In this document: positions 9,606-20,766 of the stretch, piece after piece
Numbering within the stretch: position 1 is the stretch's first letter
Layout: every line of letters starts with the position of its first letter
From: DATHBD01 sp035296325
GTDB taxonomy: Bacteria; Actinomycetota; Actinomycetes; Mycobacteriales; Micromonosporaceae
Length of the DNA stretch: 64,000 nt
NCBI GenBank assembly: GCA_035296325.1
Contig: DATHBD010000082.1
Location: 62,001-126,000 of the forward strand
Direction of reading: 5' to 3'
Program-made: the position numbers and the translations under genes
Notes under the pieces: generated by a model
The model's input: the letters and a program-made list of their open reading frames with translations, nothing else
Told to the model about the DNA's origin: nothing
The model's database searches: none

Positions 9606-9648
9606 CGAAGGCCCGCGCCATGCCGGAGCGGCACGGAGCGGGCCTTCG
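9606..9648 (-). terminator. Stem-loop between small membrane protein and second pirin
   Basis: CGAAGGCCCGC (9606-9616) is perfectly complementary to GCGGGCCTTCG (9638-9648), and an inner GCCG/CGGC stem continues the hairpin. It starts 17 bases beyond the stop of the 9665-9865 gene on the minus strand, so it most likely terminates that transcript. Confidence 0.6.
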
Positions 9649-9664
9649 ATCACGATCTACCGGG

Positions 9665-9865
9665 TCACGGCGAGGGCTGCGGCACCGCCGGGCACTCGAC
9701 CGTCGGGTTCACGCCGAGGTAGTTCAATGGACCGGCCAGGACGGTCACCACGATCGTGCTGGCCTTGGCGCAGCTCGTTTCGCCGCCACCGAAGTATCCA
9801 CGCTGAGCCGTTGCGACCACTCCGATGAGCAGCCAGATAAGGACGATTACTGCGCCTATACGCAC
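9665..9865 (-). CDS. Small membrane-anchored protein, unknown function
   Basis: A 66-residue protein with one N-terminal hydrophobic helix (residues 2-20, AVIVLIWLLIGVVATAQ) and a short exported-side tail. The tail has two Cys (SCAK near 32 and VECP near 58) and a second mildly hydrophobic stretch VVTVLAGPLNYLG. The GTG start is supported by a near-perfect AGGAGG six bases upstream. It resembles short conserved actinobacterial membrane proteins with no assigned role. A hairpin follows immediately, so it is probably monocistronic. Confidence 0.72.
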   Translation of the reverse strand: MRIGAVIVLIWLLIGVVATAQRGYFGGGETSCAKASTIVVTVLAGPLNYLGVNPTVECPAVPQPSP

Positions 9866-9982
9866 TGGTGCCTCCTACGTCGGCGACCGGACACCGGCCT
9901 GTCTACGCGGAGGGGGGATCCCCCGCGATGAGTTGTGGAGTAGATACCCAGAACGGCAGCGCCGTTAAACGAAGATCGACGA

Positions 9983-12103
9983 TCAATCCTGCGTCAACTC
10001 GGGGCGCAGCCACAGCGTGCCCAGCGGTGGCACCCGTAGCGCGGCTGACGCCTCGAAGGTGTGCCACGGAACCTTCTCGGCCTGCACCGCGCCGAGGTTG
10101 CCCACACCGGAACCGCCGTAGTGCTCCGCATCGGTATTGATCACTTCATGCCAGGTGCCGGCAGCCGGCAGTCCGATGCGGTAGTTCTCGTGCGGGATGG
10201 CGGCGAAGTTGACCACGCAGACCAGCGGCGCGCCGTCCGCGTCGAGCCGGACGAAGGAGAACACATTGTGCGCCGAATCCTCCGCGCTGATCCAGCGGAA
10301 GCCGTCCGCGCTGGTGTCCAGCGACCACAGCGCGGGCGTGGCCCGGTAGGCGGCGTTGAGGTCGCGCACCAGCCGGTGCACCCCGGCCCGGGCCGGATCC
10401 TGCAACAGCCCCCAGTCCAGCCCGCGCGTCTCGCTCCACTCCCGTTCGTCGCCCATCTCGCTGCCCATGAAGATCAGCTGCTTGCCGGGGAACGCCCACA
10501 TGAAGGCCAGCAGCGCCCGGGTGTTGGCAAGCTTCTGCCACAGATCCCCCGGCATCTTGCCGACCAGCGAGCCTTTGCCGTGTACCACCTCGTCGTGGCT
10601 GATCGGCAGCACGTAGTTCTCGCTCCAGGCGTACACCGCGGCGAAGGTCAACTGATGGTGGTGCCACCTGCGGTGCACCGGCTCCTTGCCGACGTAGACC
10701 AGCGTGTCGTGCATCCAGCCCATGTTCCATTTGAAGCCGAAGCCCAGCCCCTGCACGTACGTCGGGCGGGTCACCCCGGGCCACGCGGTGGACTCCTCAG
10801 CGATCGTCATCACCCCTGGGTGGTGCTTGTAGACGGTCGCGTTCATCTCCTGCAGAAACGCCACCGCCTCCAGGTTCTCCCGGCCGCCGTAGGCGTTCGG
10901 GGACCACTCGCCCTCCTTGCGGGAGTAGTCGAGGTAGAGCATCGACGCCACGGCGTCCACCCGCAGCCCGTCGACGTGGAACTCCTCGCACCAGTACAGC
11001 GCGTTGGCGACCAGGAAGTTGCGCACCTCGCTGCGGCCGTAGTCGAAGACGTACGTGCCCCAGTCCGGGTGCTCGCCGCGCCGCCAGTCGCCGTGCTCGT
11101 AGAGCGGCGTCCCGTCGAAGCGGGCCAGTGCCCACTCGTCGCGCGGGAAGTGCGCCGGCACCCAGTCCAGAATCACGCCGATGCCGGCCTGGTGCAGCCG
11201 GTCCACCAGGTACCGGAAGTCGTCGGGGTCGCCGAAGCGTGAGGTGGGCGCGTAGTACCCGGTCACCTGGTAGCCCCACGACCCGCCGTACGGGTGCTCC
11301 ATCACCGGGAGCAGCTCGACGTGGGTGAAGCCGAGATCGGCGACATACTCGGTGAGCTGGTCGGCGAGCTCCCGATAGGACAGTCCCGGCCGCCAGGAAC
11401 CCAGGTGGACCTCGTAGACGCTGACCGCCTCACGGTGTGGGTGGCCCTGATCCCGCGTGGTCAACCAGTCGGCGTCGCCCCACTCGTACCGCGACGCGAA
11501 AACCGTGGACGCGGTACGCGGTGCGGTCTCGCTGTACTGCGCGAGCGGGTCGGCCTTCTCCCGCCAGGCCCCGTCGCCGCCCAGCACCCGGTACTTGTAC
11601 CGCTGCCCGGTCTGCGCGCCGGGCACGAAGAGCTCCCACACCCCGCTGCCGCCGAGCGAGCGCATCGGCCAGCCGTCGTCGGCGCCCCACCCGGTGAAGT
11701 CGCCGACCACCCGGACGCCCCGGGCCGCCGGCGCCCAGACCGAGAACGCCACCCCGCCGTCGCGGGCGTGCGCGCCGAGCACCGTCCACAGCCGCTCGTG
11801 CCGGCCCTCCCCGATCAGGTGCAGGTCGAGTTCGCCCACGGTCGGCGGGAACCGGTACGGGTCGTCGACGACCGTGCCGTCCACCTCGAGCCGGTACTCC
11901 AGCACCGTGCCGGGAACCGTCGCCTCGAAGACGCCGTCGTGCACCGGCTCTGCCGCAAAGCGCTGCTCCGCCACGACGACGACCACCTCGCCGGCGCCGC
12001 GGCGCAGCGTCCGGATCACCGTGCCGTTCCCGCCGGGGTGGGCGCCGAGCAGAGCGTGCGGGTTGTGCACATCGCCGCTGACAAGCTGCTGCACGCCGCT
12101 CAC
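9983..12103 (-). CDS. glgB: 1,4-alpha-glucan branching enzyme
   Basis: Introduces alpha-1,6 branches into the linear glucan made by GlgE. The 706-residue protein has an N-terminal CBM48-type beta domain with FSVWAPAARGVRVVGDFTGW at about 120-140. A GH13 barrel follows with ELLPVMEHPYGGSWGYQ, DGLRVDAVASMLYLDYSRKE (nucleophile Asp), IAEESTAWPG (acid/base Glu) and PISHDEVVHGKGS (third Asp), then a C-terminal beta domain. Its start overlaps the maltokinase stop by four bases (12100-12103), so the two are translationally coupled. It is the last gene of the glgC-glgE-treS-mak-glgB run. A palindrome GGGGGATCCCCC at 9913-9924 lies downstream and may aid termination. Confidence 0.98.
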   Translation of the reverse strand: MSGVQQLVSGDVHNPHALLGAHPGGNGTVIRTLRRGAGEVVVVVAEQRFAAEPVHDGVFEATVPGTVLEYRLEVDGTVVDDPYRFPPTVGELDLHLIGEGRHERLWTVLGAHARDGGVAFSVWAPAARGVRVVGDFTGWGADDGWPMRSLGGSGVWELFVPGAQTGQRYKYRVLGGDGAWREKADPLAQYSETAPRTASTVFASRYEWGDADWLTTRDQGHPHREAVSVYEVHLGSWRPGLSYRELADQLTEYVADLGFTHVELLPVMEHPYGGSWGYQVTGYYAPTSRFGDPDDFRYLVDRLHQAGIGVILDWVPAHFPRDEWALARFDGTPLYEHGDWRRGEHPDWGTYVFDYGRSEVRNFLVANALYWCEEFHVDGLRVDAVASMLYLDYSRKEGEWSPNAYGGRENLEAVAFLQEMNATVYKHHPGVMTIAEESTAWPGVTRPTYVQGLGFGFKWNMGWMHDTLVYVGKEPVHRRWHHHQLTFAAVYAWSENYVLPISHDEVVHGKGSLVGKMPGDLWQKLANTRALLAFMWAFPGKQLIFMGSEMGDEREWSETRGLDWGLLQDPARAGVHRLVRDLNAAYRATPALWSLDTSADGFRWISAEDSAHNVFSFVRLDADGAPLVCVVNFAAIPHENYRIGLPAAGTWHEVINTDAEHYGGSGVGNLGAVQAEKVPWHTFEASAALRVPPLGTLWLRPELTQD

Positions 12104-13413
12104 CTCAGAATCCGCTCGATCGACTGCAGCGGGATCCGCAGCCAGCCCGGTCGGTGCCGGGCCTCGTAGGCCGCCTCGTACACCGCCTTGTCCAGTTCAT
12201 ACGCGCACACCAGATCGGCGGTGTCGCGGGGGTCGGTGCCGGCCACCGCGGCGTACCCGTCGCAGAAGGCGTCCCGGTTGCGGTTGGCCCACTCCCGCGC
12301 CCGGTATGCCAGCTGGCCGTCGTCGCGCTGCTCGACGAGGAGCTGGTTGGCCGCGTACTCGAAGGATCGCAGCATGCCGGCGACATCGCGCAGCGGCGAA
12401 TCCGGCCGGCGCCGGTCGGCGATCGGCTGGCCCGGCTCACCCTCGAAGTCGATCAGCAGCCAGACCTTCGGCGTACGCAATACCTGACCGAGGTGCAGGT
12501 CCCCGTGGATGCGCTGGATCGTGCCCAGTGCGTCGCCGACCGCCCGGAACCGGGCCTGCGCCGCCGGGACGAACTCGGCGAGCTGCGGCACCGCGGCGGC
12601 GGCCGCGGCCAGCCGCTCCAGCATCGCGTCCACCGGCGGGGGTGCCTGCGAGGTGCCCAACGCGTCGGCGAGGGCGCCGTGCACGATGGCGACCGCCTCG
12701 CCCAGCCGGTACGACTCGCCGGCGAAGTCCCCGCCCACCTCGTCGGCGTGCAGATCCGCCTCGGCATAGAGGTCGCGGGCACTCGCCGCCGCCATGGACC
12801 ATCCGTCCGCGGCGTTCTCCGCGAACTGCGTCACCATGCCGAGCGAGATCGGCTCCCCGGCACCGTCCACCGTCTCGATGGCGCCCAGCAGCGGCGCCAC
12901 GTACGGGCAGCGCACCCGACCCAGCACCCGGTTGAGCTCCAGGTCCGGGTTCAGACCGGGCAGCACGCGGCGGAACACCTTGAGGATCGCGTCGGTGTCG
13001 TAGATCACGCTGGTGTTGCTCTGCTCCGCGTCGACCACCCGCGCCGGCGACTCGTTCGGCAGTTCGGCGGCCGGCTCGGCGACGAAGCGCAGGCCGCCGA
13101 CGGTGGCGCCGTCGCGGATCAACCCGATCAGGTGCTGCGCCGACCGGTCGTCGTAGAGCGCGTCATAGCCGGTGCGCCCGTCCACCGAGCCGATCCGGGC
13201 GGTCTGGGTGAACTCGGCCGGCAGGTCGGCGTCCCACCCGACGAAGACCTGGTAGCGCTCGGTGCCCCCGTCGGCGTAGACGGCGTCGAGGAGCACGTGC
13301 TCCAGATCGTCACGCAGGGGCGTTCCGGCCACCTGCTCCACCCGCTCGAGCGTGCGGCCACGCCCGGCATACCACCGTTGGCGCGGCAACCACTCCACGT
13401 ACGGCAGCGTCAT
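12100..13413 (-). CDS. mak: Maltokinase (Pep2)
   Basis: Phosphorylates maltose with ATP to maltose-1-phosphate, the donor for GlgE. The 437-residue protein has the Mak N-terminal signature LPRQRWYAGRGR at residues 9-20. The kinase lobes follow, with the aminoglycoside-phosphotransferase-like catalytic loop RIHGDLHLGQVL and the metal-binding LLIDFEGEPGQP. The ATG has GAGGAGG seven bases upstream. It lies 30 bases after treS, matching the known TreS-Pep2 functional pair in which TreS makes maltose from trehalose for this kinase. Confidence 0.95.
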   Translation of the reverse strand: MTLPYVEWLPRQRWYAGRGRTLERVEQVAGTPLRDDLEHVLLDAVYADGGTERYQVFVGWDADLPAEFTQTARIGSVDGRTGYDALYDDRSAQHLIGLIRDGATVGGLRFVAEPAAELPNESPARVVDAEQSNTSVIYDTDAILKVFRRVLPGLNPDLELNRVLGRVRCPYVAPLLGAIETVDGAGEPISLGMVTQFAENAADGWSMAAASARDLYAEADLHADEVGGDFAGESYRLGEAVAIVHGALADALGTSQAPPPVDAMLERLAAAAAAVPQLAEFVPAAQARFRAVGDALGTIQRIHGDLHLGQVLRTPKVWLLIDFEGEPGQPIADRRRPDSPLRDVAGMLRSFEYAANQLLVEQRDDGQLAYRAREWANRNRDAFCDGYAAVAGTDPRDTADLVCAYELDKAVYEAAYEARHRPGWLRIPLQSIERILR

Positions 13414-13443
13414 CGCGCCTCCTCTGGCCAGATCCCCACGGAT

Positions 13444-15198
<1,755 letters not shown>

Positions 15199-15232
15199 CC
15201 CAGTCACCTACCCCGCAAGATCGCAGCTACGC

Positions 15233-17200
15233 CTACCCACGGCGCTGCACCGTGAAGACATGGGCCGGCTCGAGATAGGGGTCGAGCCGGACGGCGTTGC
15301 GCTGTCCCCAGTCGAACGTCGCCCCGGTCAGCTGGTCGGTCACCGTGAACCGCTCGTGCCAGTCCATCCCCAGCGCCGGCATGTCCAGCGTGGTGTTGCC
15401 CCAGTGCACGTTCGTGGCATCGAAGGTGCAGATGACCAGCACGGTGTTGTCGGAGTCCGGGTCACGCTTGGACCAGCAGAGCATCGCCGGGTTGTCGATC
15501 TCATGGAAGCGTAGGTTGCGCAGCCAGTGCAGCGCCGGGTTTTCCCGCCGGACGGCGTTGAGGCGCCGGATGTAGGGCGCCAGCGACCGGCCGGCCAACT
15601 CCGCGCCGGCCCAGTCCCGCGGCCGCAGCTCGAACTTCTCGTTGTCCAGGTACTCCTCGGCGCCGGGCCGCGCCACGTGCTCGAACAGCTCGTACCCGGC
15701 GTACATGCCCCAGGACGGCGAGAGCAGGCTGGCCAGCACCGCACGGATCTTGAACATCGGGGGGCCGCCGCGCTGCAGGTGCTCCGGGAGGATGTCCGGC
15801 GTGTTGGGCCAGAAGTTCGGCCGCATGTGGTCCGCGGCGGCGACCAGCTCCTCGCAGTACTCGCGCATCTCGGCGGGCGTGGTGCGCCAGGTGAAGTACG
15901 TGTACGACTGGGTGAACCCGATCCGGCCCAGCCCGTGCATGATCGCCGGCCGGGTGAAGGCCTCGGCGAGGAAGAGCACGTCCGGGTCGGTCTTCTTGAC
16001 CTCCCAGATCAGCCAGTGCCAGAAGTCGAGCGGCTTGGTGTGCGGGTTGTCCACCCGGAAGATCTTCACGCCGGTGGCGATGCAGAGCCGCACCACGCGC
16101 AGCACCTCGGCGCGGATGCCCTCCGGGTCGCGGTCGAAGTTCAGCGGGTAGATGTCCTGGTACTTCTTCGGCGGGTTCTCCGCGTACGCGATCTGCCCGT
16201 CCGGCCGGATGATGAACCACTCCGGGTGCTCGGTGAGCCACGGGTGGTCCGGTGAGCACTGCAGCGCCAGGTCCATCGCGACTTCCAGGCCCACCTCACG
16301 CGCGGCGCGGATGAACCGGCGGAAGTCCCGCGGGGTGCCGAGCTCGGGATGGATCGTGTCGTGCCCGCCCTCGGCGGCACCGATCGCCCACGGCGAGCCG
16401 ACATCGTCCTTCGCCGCGACCAGGGCGTTGTTCTTTCCCTTGCGGCTGGTCCGGCCGATGGGGTGGATCGGCGGCAGATACAGCACGTCGAAGCCCATGT
16501 CGGCGACGCCCTGCAGCCGGCCGATGGCGGTGCGGAAGGTGCCCGGCCGGGTGGGCGTGCCGTCGCTGCCCAGGACGGCACCCTCGGAACGCGGAAAGAA
16601 CTCGTACCACGCCGAGAACTGGGCACGCTGACGATCGGTCCAGATCGGGTACGGCGCGGACGCCGTGACGAGCTCGCGCACCGGGTACTGCCAGAGCAGC
16701 TCGGCCAGGTCCAGCGCTGGGGTGACCCGCTCCGGGAGTGGACTGTCCGGGTCACGCAGCGCCGCCGCGGCGGCCGCCACATCGCCCCTGGACTCCTCGG
16801 GCACCGTGTCGGCCGCGAGGTCCAGGACCAGCGCGCCCTCTTCCAGGTCGTTGCCGAGATCGTCGACATCCTGGCCCACCGCGATCTTCTTGACCATGCC
16901 GTTGCGCCAGGTCAGGTACGGGTCGCTGAACGCCTCGATCCGGAACGTCCACGCGCCCACCGCGTCCGGTCGGATCGTGGTGATCCACCGGTCGGTGCCG
17001 GGCTCGCCGGGCAGCAACCGGGTGAACGGCCGGGCCGCCCCGTCCGGGCCCTGCCACACCACGTTGCAGCCCATCGCCTGATGGCCCTCCCGGTAGGAGC
17101 GCACGGAGATGGGTACCAACTCGCCGACCACCGCCTTGGCCGGATAGCGGCCGCACTCCAGGGACGGGGTGACATCTTCGATAGGAATTCTGCCGGTCAT
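15233..17200 (-). CDS. glgE: Alpha-1,4-glucan:maltose-1-phosphate maltosyltransferase
   Basis: Extends alpha-1,4-glucan two glucose units at a time using alpha-maltose-1-phosphate. The 655-residue product has a domain N at about 1-120, then the GH13_3 barrel with FDVLYLPPIHPIGRTSRKGK, KIFRVDNPHTKPLDFWHW (nucleophile Asp), VLFLAEAFTRPAIMHGLGRI (acid/base Glu), and a C-terminal all-beta domain. Length and motifs match mycobacterial and streptomycete GlgE. The ATG at 17200 is chosen as the start of family similarity. Longer open sequence upstream runs antisense into glgC. It lies 41 bases after glgC. Confidence 0.97.
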   Translation of the reverse strand: MTGRIPIEDVTPSLECGRYPAKAVVGELVPISVRSYREGHQAMGCNVVWQGPDGAARPFTRLLPGEPGTDRWITTIRPDAVGAWTFRIEAFSDPYLTWRNGMVKKIAVGQDVDDLGNDLEEGALVLDLAADTVPEESRGDVAAAAAALRDPDSPLPERVTPALDLAELLWQYPVRELVTASAPYPIWTDRQRAQFSAWYEFFPRSEGAVLGSDGTPTRPGTFRTAIGRLQGVADMGFDVLYLPPIHPIGRTSRKGKNNALVAAKDDVGSPWAIGAAEGGHDTIHPELGTPRDFRRFIRAAREVGLEVAMDLALQCSPDHPWLTEHPEWFIIRPDGQIAYAENPPKKYQDIYPLNFDRDPEGIRAEVLRVVRLCIATGVKIFRVDNPHTKPLDFWHWLIWEVKKTDPDVLFLAEAFTRPAIMHGLGRIGFTQSYTYFTWRTTPAEMREYCEELVAAADHMRPNFWPNTPDILPEHLQRGGPPMFKIRAVLASLLSPSWGMYAGYELFEHVARPGAEEYLDNEKFELRPRDWAGAELAGRSLAPYIRRLNAVRRENPALHWLRNLRFHEIDNPAMLCWSKRDPDSDNTVLVICTFDATNVHWGNTTLDMPALGMDWHERFTVTDQLTGATFDWGQRNAVRLDPYLEPAHVFTVQRRG

Positions 17201-17241
17201 CGCCCTTACCGTATCCAGCCTTGCCGACCTTCGCTCGCCAA

Positions 17242-18474
17242 CTACGGCTGGATCTGCTGGCCCTTGCCGATCACCACGATGCCGCCGTCGGAAACCGTGT
17301 ACCGTGCACGGTCCTTTTCGAGATCTACCCCGATCTCGGCACCCTCCGGGATCACCACGTTCTTGTCGATGATGGCGTTGCGGACCACCGCGTGCCGGCC
17401 CACCACGACGCCGTCCATCAGCACCGACCCGCCCACGTGCGCCCACGAGTGCACCCGGACGTTCGGCGAGATGACGGAGTTCTCCACCAGCGACCCGGAG
17501 ATCACCGCGCCGGCGGAGACCAGCGAGCCGACCGCCCGACCGACCCGCTCCTCCAGCCCGTGCACGAATTTCGCCGGCGGCCACGGCGGATGGTCGGTGA
17601 AAATCGGCCAGTCGTGGTTGTACAGGTTGAAGATGGGGTGGATCGCGATGAGGTCCATGTGGGCCTCGTAGAAGGAATCGAGCGTCCCGACGTCGCGCCA
17701 GTATCCCCGGTCCCGGTCGGTGCTGCCGGGCACCTCGTTGTCGCGGAAGTCGTAGACGTTGGCCTCGCCCCGTTCCACCAGCATGGGGATGACGTTGCCA
17801 CCCATGTCGTGCTTGCTGCGCTCGTTCTGGCTGTCCAGGGTGACCGCCTCGCAGAGCGCCCTGGTCGTGAAGACATAGTTGCCCATCGAGGCGAAGATCT
17901 CATCCGGCGCGTCGGCCAGGCCGGTGGCGTCCGTGGGCTTCTCCCGGAAGGCACTGATCCGCCGTCCGTCCTCGGCGACCTCGATCACACCGAACTGGTC
18001 GGCCATGGACAGCGGCTGGCGGATGCCGGCCACCGTGACGGCCGCGCCGGAGGCGATGTGCTGCTCCACCATCTGTCGCGGGTTCATCCGGTAGATGTGG
18101 TCGGCGCCGAACACGATGACGTAGTCCGGCCGCTCGTCGTTGATCAGGTTCAGGCTCTGGTAGATCGCGTCGGCGGAGCCGGCGAACCACCACGGGCCGA
18201 GCCGCTGCTGCGCCGGCACCGGGGCCACGTAGTTGCCCAGCAGCGTGGACATCCGCCAGGTCTTGGTGACGTGCCGGTCCAGCGAGTGCGACTTGTACTG
18301 GGTCAGCACGACGATCTTGAGGTAGCCACCGTTGGCGAGGTTGGACAGGACAAAGTCGATCATCCGGTACATCCCGCCGAACGGGACAGCCGGCTTCGCG
18401 CGGTCAGCGGTGAGCGGCATCAGGCGCTTGCCCTCTCCGCCGGCGAGCACGATGGCGAGCACCTTTTGGGCCAT
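17242..18474 (-). CDS. glgC: Glucose-1-phosphate adenylyltransferase
   Basis: Makes ADP-glucose from ATP and glucose-1-phosphate, the committed step feeding GlgM. Of 410 residues, the N-terminal nucleotidyltransferase domain shows VLAGGEGKRLMPLTADRAKP with the activator and ATP-binding loop. PVPAQQRLGPWWFAGSADAI and the catalytic VFGADHIYRM follow, then a left-handed beta-helix C-terminus with hexapeptide-like repeats from about residue 300. It is the first gene of the minus-strand glucan operon and divergent from glgA/glgM across 70 bases. No clear Shine-Dalgarno site precedes the ATG. A TAGCGT element six bases upstream could be a -10 for leaderless transcription. Confidence 0.98.
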   Translation of the reverse strand: MAQKVLAIVLAGGEGKRLMPLTADRAKPAVPFGGMYRMIDFVLSNLANGGYLKIVVLTQYKSHSLDRHVTKTWRMSTLLGNYVAPVPAQQRLGPWWFAGSADAIYQSLNLINDERPDYVIVFGADHIYRMNPRQMVEQHIASGAAVTVAGIRQPLSMADQFGVIEVAEDGRRISAFREKPTDATGLADAPDEIFASMGNYVFTTRALCEAVTLDSQNERSKHDMGGNVIPMLVERGEANVYDFRDNEVPGSTDRDRGYWRDVGTLDSFYEAHMDLIAIHPIFNLYNHDWPIFTDHPPWPPAKFVHGLEERVGRAVGSLVSAGAVISGSLVENSVISPNVRVHSWAHVGGSVLMDGVVVGRHAVVRNAIIDKNVVIPEGAEIGVDLEKDRARYTVSDGGIVVIGKGQQIQP

Positions 18475-18544
18475 ACGCGCACGCTAGCCATTTCGGTAGC
18501 GCAGCGCCATCTGAACGCGTCTGATCCGCGACTACTGTGCAGCT
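18475..18544. promoter_or_regulatory. Divergent glgC / glgA promoter region
   Basis: A 70-base spacer serves two operon heads. For glgA, CTGAAC (18511-18516), a 16-base gap and TACTGT (18533-18538) end six bases before the GTG, and no Shine-Dalgarno site is present. Leaderless transcription is therefore plausible. For glgC the mirror TAGCGT lies six bases before its ATG. Promoter calls are by eye. Confidence 0.35.
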
Positions 18545-19756
18545 GTGGCCGATATTCCTCTTCGCGTCGATTTGCTGACCCGTGAGTACCCGCCGGACGT
18601 GTACGGCGGGGCCGGGGTGCACGTCGAGTACCTCGCGCGCAGCCTGCGCCCGCTCGCCGACGTGCGGGTGCACTGCTTCGGCGAGCCCCGGACCCCGCCC
18701 CACGACCTGCCGGGCGTAACCGCGTACGCCGATCCGCCGGGTCTGGCCGGCGCCAACGCCGCCCTGCGCACCATGGGCGTCGACCTGGCGATGGCGGCCG
18801 GCTGCGCCGGCACCGACGTGGTGCACAGCCACACCTGGTACGCCAATCTCGCCGGGCACGTCGCCAAGCTGCTGCACGGGGTGCCGCACGTGGTCACCAC
18901 GCACAGCCTGGAACCGCAGCGGCCGTGGAAGGCCGAGCAGCTCGGCGGCGGCTACGCGCTCTCGTCATGGTGCGAGCGCACCGCGATCGAGGCGGCGGAC
19001 GCGGTGATCGCGGTGTCCGCCGGGATGCGCCGCGACGTGCTGGCGGCATACCCGTCGGTGGATCCGGACCGGGTCCGGGTCGTGCACAACGGCATCGACA
19101 CCGCGGAGTACGCCCCCGATCCGGGAACCGACGTGCTGGAGCGCCTGGGCATCGACCCGAACCGGCCCAGCGTCACCTTCGTCGGGCGGATCACCCGACA
19201 GAAGGGCCTGCCGTACCTGCTCCACGCCGCCCGCAGCCTCCCGCCCGAGGCGCAGCTCGTCCTCCTGGCCGGAGCCCCCGACACCCCGGAGATCGCCGCC
19301 GAGGTCGAGACGCTCGTCGAGGAACTGCGGCGCACCCGCGACGGCGTGGTGTGGGTGCTGAAGATGCTCCCGAAGCCCGACGTCATCCAGGTGCTCACCC
19401 ACACCACGGTCTTCGTGTGCCCTTCGGTGTACGAGCCGATGGGCATCGTCAACCTCGAGGCGATGGCGTGCGAGACGGCCGTCGTGGCCACCGCCACCGG
19501 CGGGATTCCCGAGGTCGTCGCGGACGGCGTCACCGGCCTGCTGGTGCCGATCGAGCAGGTCGGCGACGGCACCGGCACGCCGCTGGACCCGGAGCGCTTC
19601 GTCGCCGACCTGGCCGGCGCGATCACCGGGCTGCTCGGGGATCCGGCCCGCACGGCGGCGTTCGGCCGGGCCGGACGGCAGCGGGCGGTGGAGCACTTCT
19701 CCTGGGCCTCGATCGCCGAGCGAACCCTGGAGGTGTACCGGTCGGTCGCCAGCTGA
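18545..19756 (+). CDS. glgM: Glycogen synthase / alpha-maltose-1-phosphate synthase (GT4, GlgA/GlgM)
   Basis: A 403-residue GT-B glycosyltransferase of the actinobacterial short GlgA class. As characterised in mycobacteria, this class transfers glucose from ADP-glucose to glucose-1-phosphate to give maltose-1-phosphate. The N-terminal acceptor loop is YPPDVYGGAGVHVEYLARSL. The C-terminal Rossmann half has FVGRITRQKGLPYLL and the donor-binding E-x7-E-like segment VYEPMGIVNLEAMACETAVV. It is divergent from glgC. The starch-type GlgA is longer and starts with a KxGGL motif, so GlgM function is favoured by class and by the glgE context. The distinction is inference. Confidence 0.93.
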   Translation: MADIPLRVDLLTREYPPDVYGGAGVHVEYLARSLRPLADVRVHCFGEPRTPPHDLPGVTAYADPPGLAGANAALRTMGVDLAMAAGCAGTDVVHSHTWYANLAGHVAKLLHGVPHVVTTHSLEPQRPWKAEQLGGGYALSSWCERTAIEAADAVIAVSAGMRRDVLAAYPSVDPDRVRVVHNGIDTAEYAPDPGTDVLERLGIDPNRPSVTFVGRITRQKGLPYLLHAARSLPPEAQLVLLAGAPDTPEIAAEVETLVEELRRTRDGVVWVLKMLPKPDVIQVLTHTTVFVCPSVYEPMGIVNLEAMACETAVVATATGGIPEVVADGVTGLLVPIEQVGDGTGTPLDPERFVADLAGAITGLLGDPARTAAFGRAGRQRAVEHFSWASIAERTLEVYRSVAS

Positions 19757-19771
19757 CCCGTCGGCGGGTCA
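19754..19771. terminator. Compact bidirectional hairpin between convergent stops
   Basis: TGACCCG (19754-19760) pairs with CGGGTCA (19765-19771) around TCGG. The left arm begins with the glgA/glgM stop codon, and the right arm ends with the reverse complement of the GNAT stop, so one 18-base hairpin could end both transcripts. Confidence 0.4.
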
Positions 19772-20707
19772 TCTCGCGACTCTGATGTGCGGCAGGTCCC
19801 GGCTCAACTCGCGGAAGCCGACGCCGTGGTACATGCTCCGGGCGGCCGGGTGCGCCGCGGCACCGGAGCACGCTACGAACATGCGGTCGGCGCCGGCCGC
19901 CCGGGCCAGTTGCATGCCGTACAGCTGCAACGCGGTGCCCAACCCTCGTCGCCGGAAGTCCCGGTGCGTGCCGACCGGCTCGAATTCAGCGGTTCGCGTC
20001 GCCTGGTCCAACCAGATGATCGCGGTCGCGGCGAGCGTGCCGTCCGGCGCCCCGATCAGCACGTGGAGATCGGCCCGATACGGCCAGGTCCGCCGGACCC
20101 GCTCGAACGCCGCCTCGGTGAAACTGGACGGATGCCATGCGTCCCGATGCGCCTTTACCGCGTCCGCCACCGGGACCTCTCCGGCCGCCAGGAACCGGAA
20201 GCCCGTGGGCAGCACCGGCTCCGGCACGTCGGTCAGCTGCCGAACGTTGAACTGGATCCAGGACCCGTCGTCCGAGCCGGTCGCCGCGTCGAACACGTAG
20301 CCGTGCGCGGCGACGTTGGCAAGTGCCGGTTCATCCGCCGACTGCACCGTCAGCAGCCGGTCGACGTCGCCCGCCACATCGTCGTACCAGTTCAGGATCT
20401 CGGTCAGCAGCTCCGGCCGGTCCGGATGCACCTGCCAGATCAGGTTGGCCGCCTTGACCTCAAGAAGCTTCCCGTCGCTGCGCGGGACCCGGTACGGCAG
20501 ATACACCCACGCCCACGCGGCGAGCCGGCCGTCGACAAACCACATCCGGTGCCGCCAGTACCGGTTGAGCGCGTCGAAATCCTTGGCCCAGATCCAGGCC
20601 AGTTCACCGACACTGGCGTCACCGTTGACCAGCTCCGGCCGCAGTGCGGTCACCTGCTGGGCCAGACCCTGCATCAACCGGAGCTCGGCCGGACCAGGAG
20701 TTCCCAT
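19769..20707 (-). CDS. GNAT family N-acetyltransferase
   Basis: A 312-residue protein with two GNAT-like halves. The C-terminal half carries the acetyl-CoA loop HRDFRRRGLGTALQLYGMQL and AGADRMFVACSGAAAHPAAR, with SMYHGVGFRE as the terminal motif. The N-terminal half is a degenerate copy lacking the R/Q-x-x-G-x-G/A signature. The substrate is unknown. It lies 59 bases downstream of hrpB on the same strand and is convergent with glgA/glgM. Confidence 0.85.
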   Translation of the reverse strand: MGTPGPAELRLMQGLAQQVTALRPELVNGDASVGELAWIWAKDFDALNRYWRHRMWFVDGRLAAWAWVYLPYRVPRSDGKLLEVKAANLIWQVHPDRPELLTEILNWYDDVAGDVDRLLTVQSADEPALANVAAHGYVFDAATGSDDGSWIQFNVRQLTDVPEPVLPTGFRFLAAGEVPVADAVKAHRDAWHPSSFTEAAFERVRRTWPYRADLHVLIGAPDGTLAATAIIWLDQATRTAEFEPVGTHRDFRRRGLGTALQLYGMQLARAAGADRMFVACSGAAAHPAARSMYHGVGFRELSRDLPHIRVAR

Positions 20708-20766
20708 CCGAGCACCGTGGCAGGGCAGGGTGGTCCTGTCGACGGACTTTCCTCAGGAGGCAGGCG

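Noticed and set aside
9913..9924. GGGGGATCCCCC palindrome as a terminator of glgB
   Set aside because: It has no loop, lies 59 bases past the stop and has no T-tract. Mentioned with glgB but not called as a separate feature.
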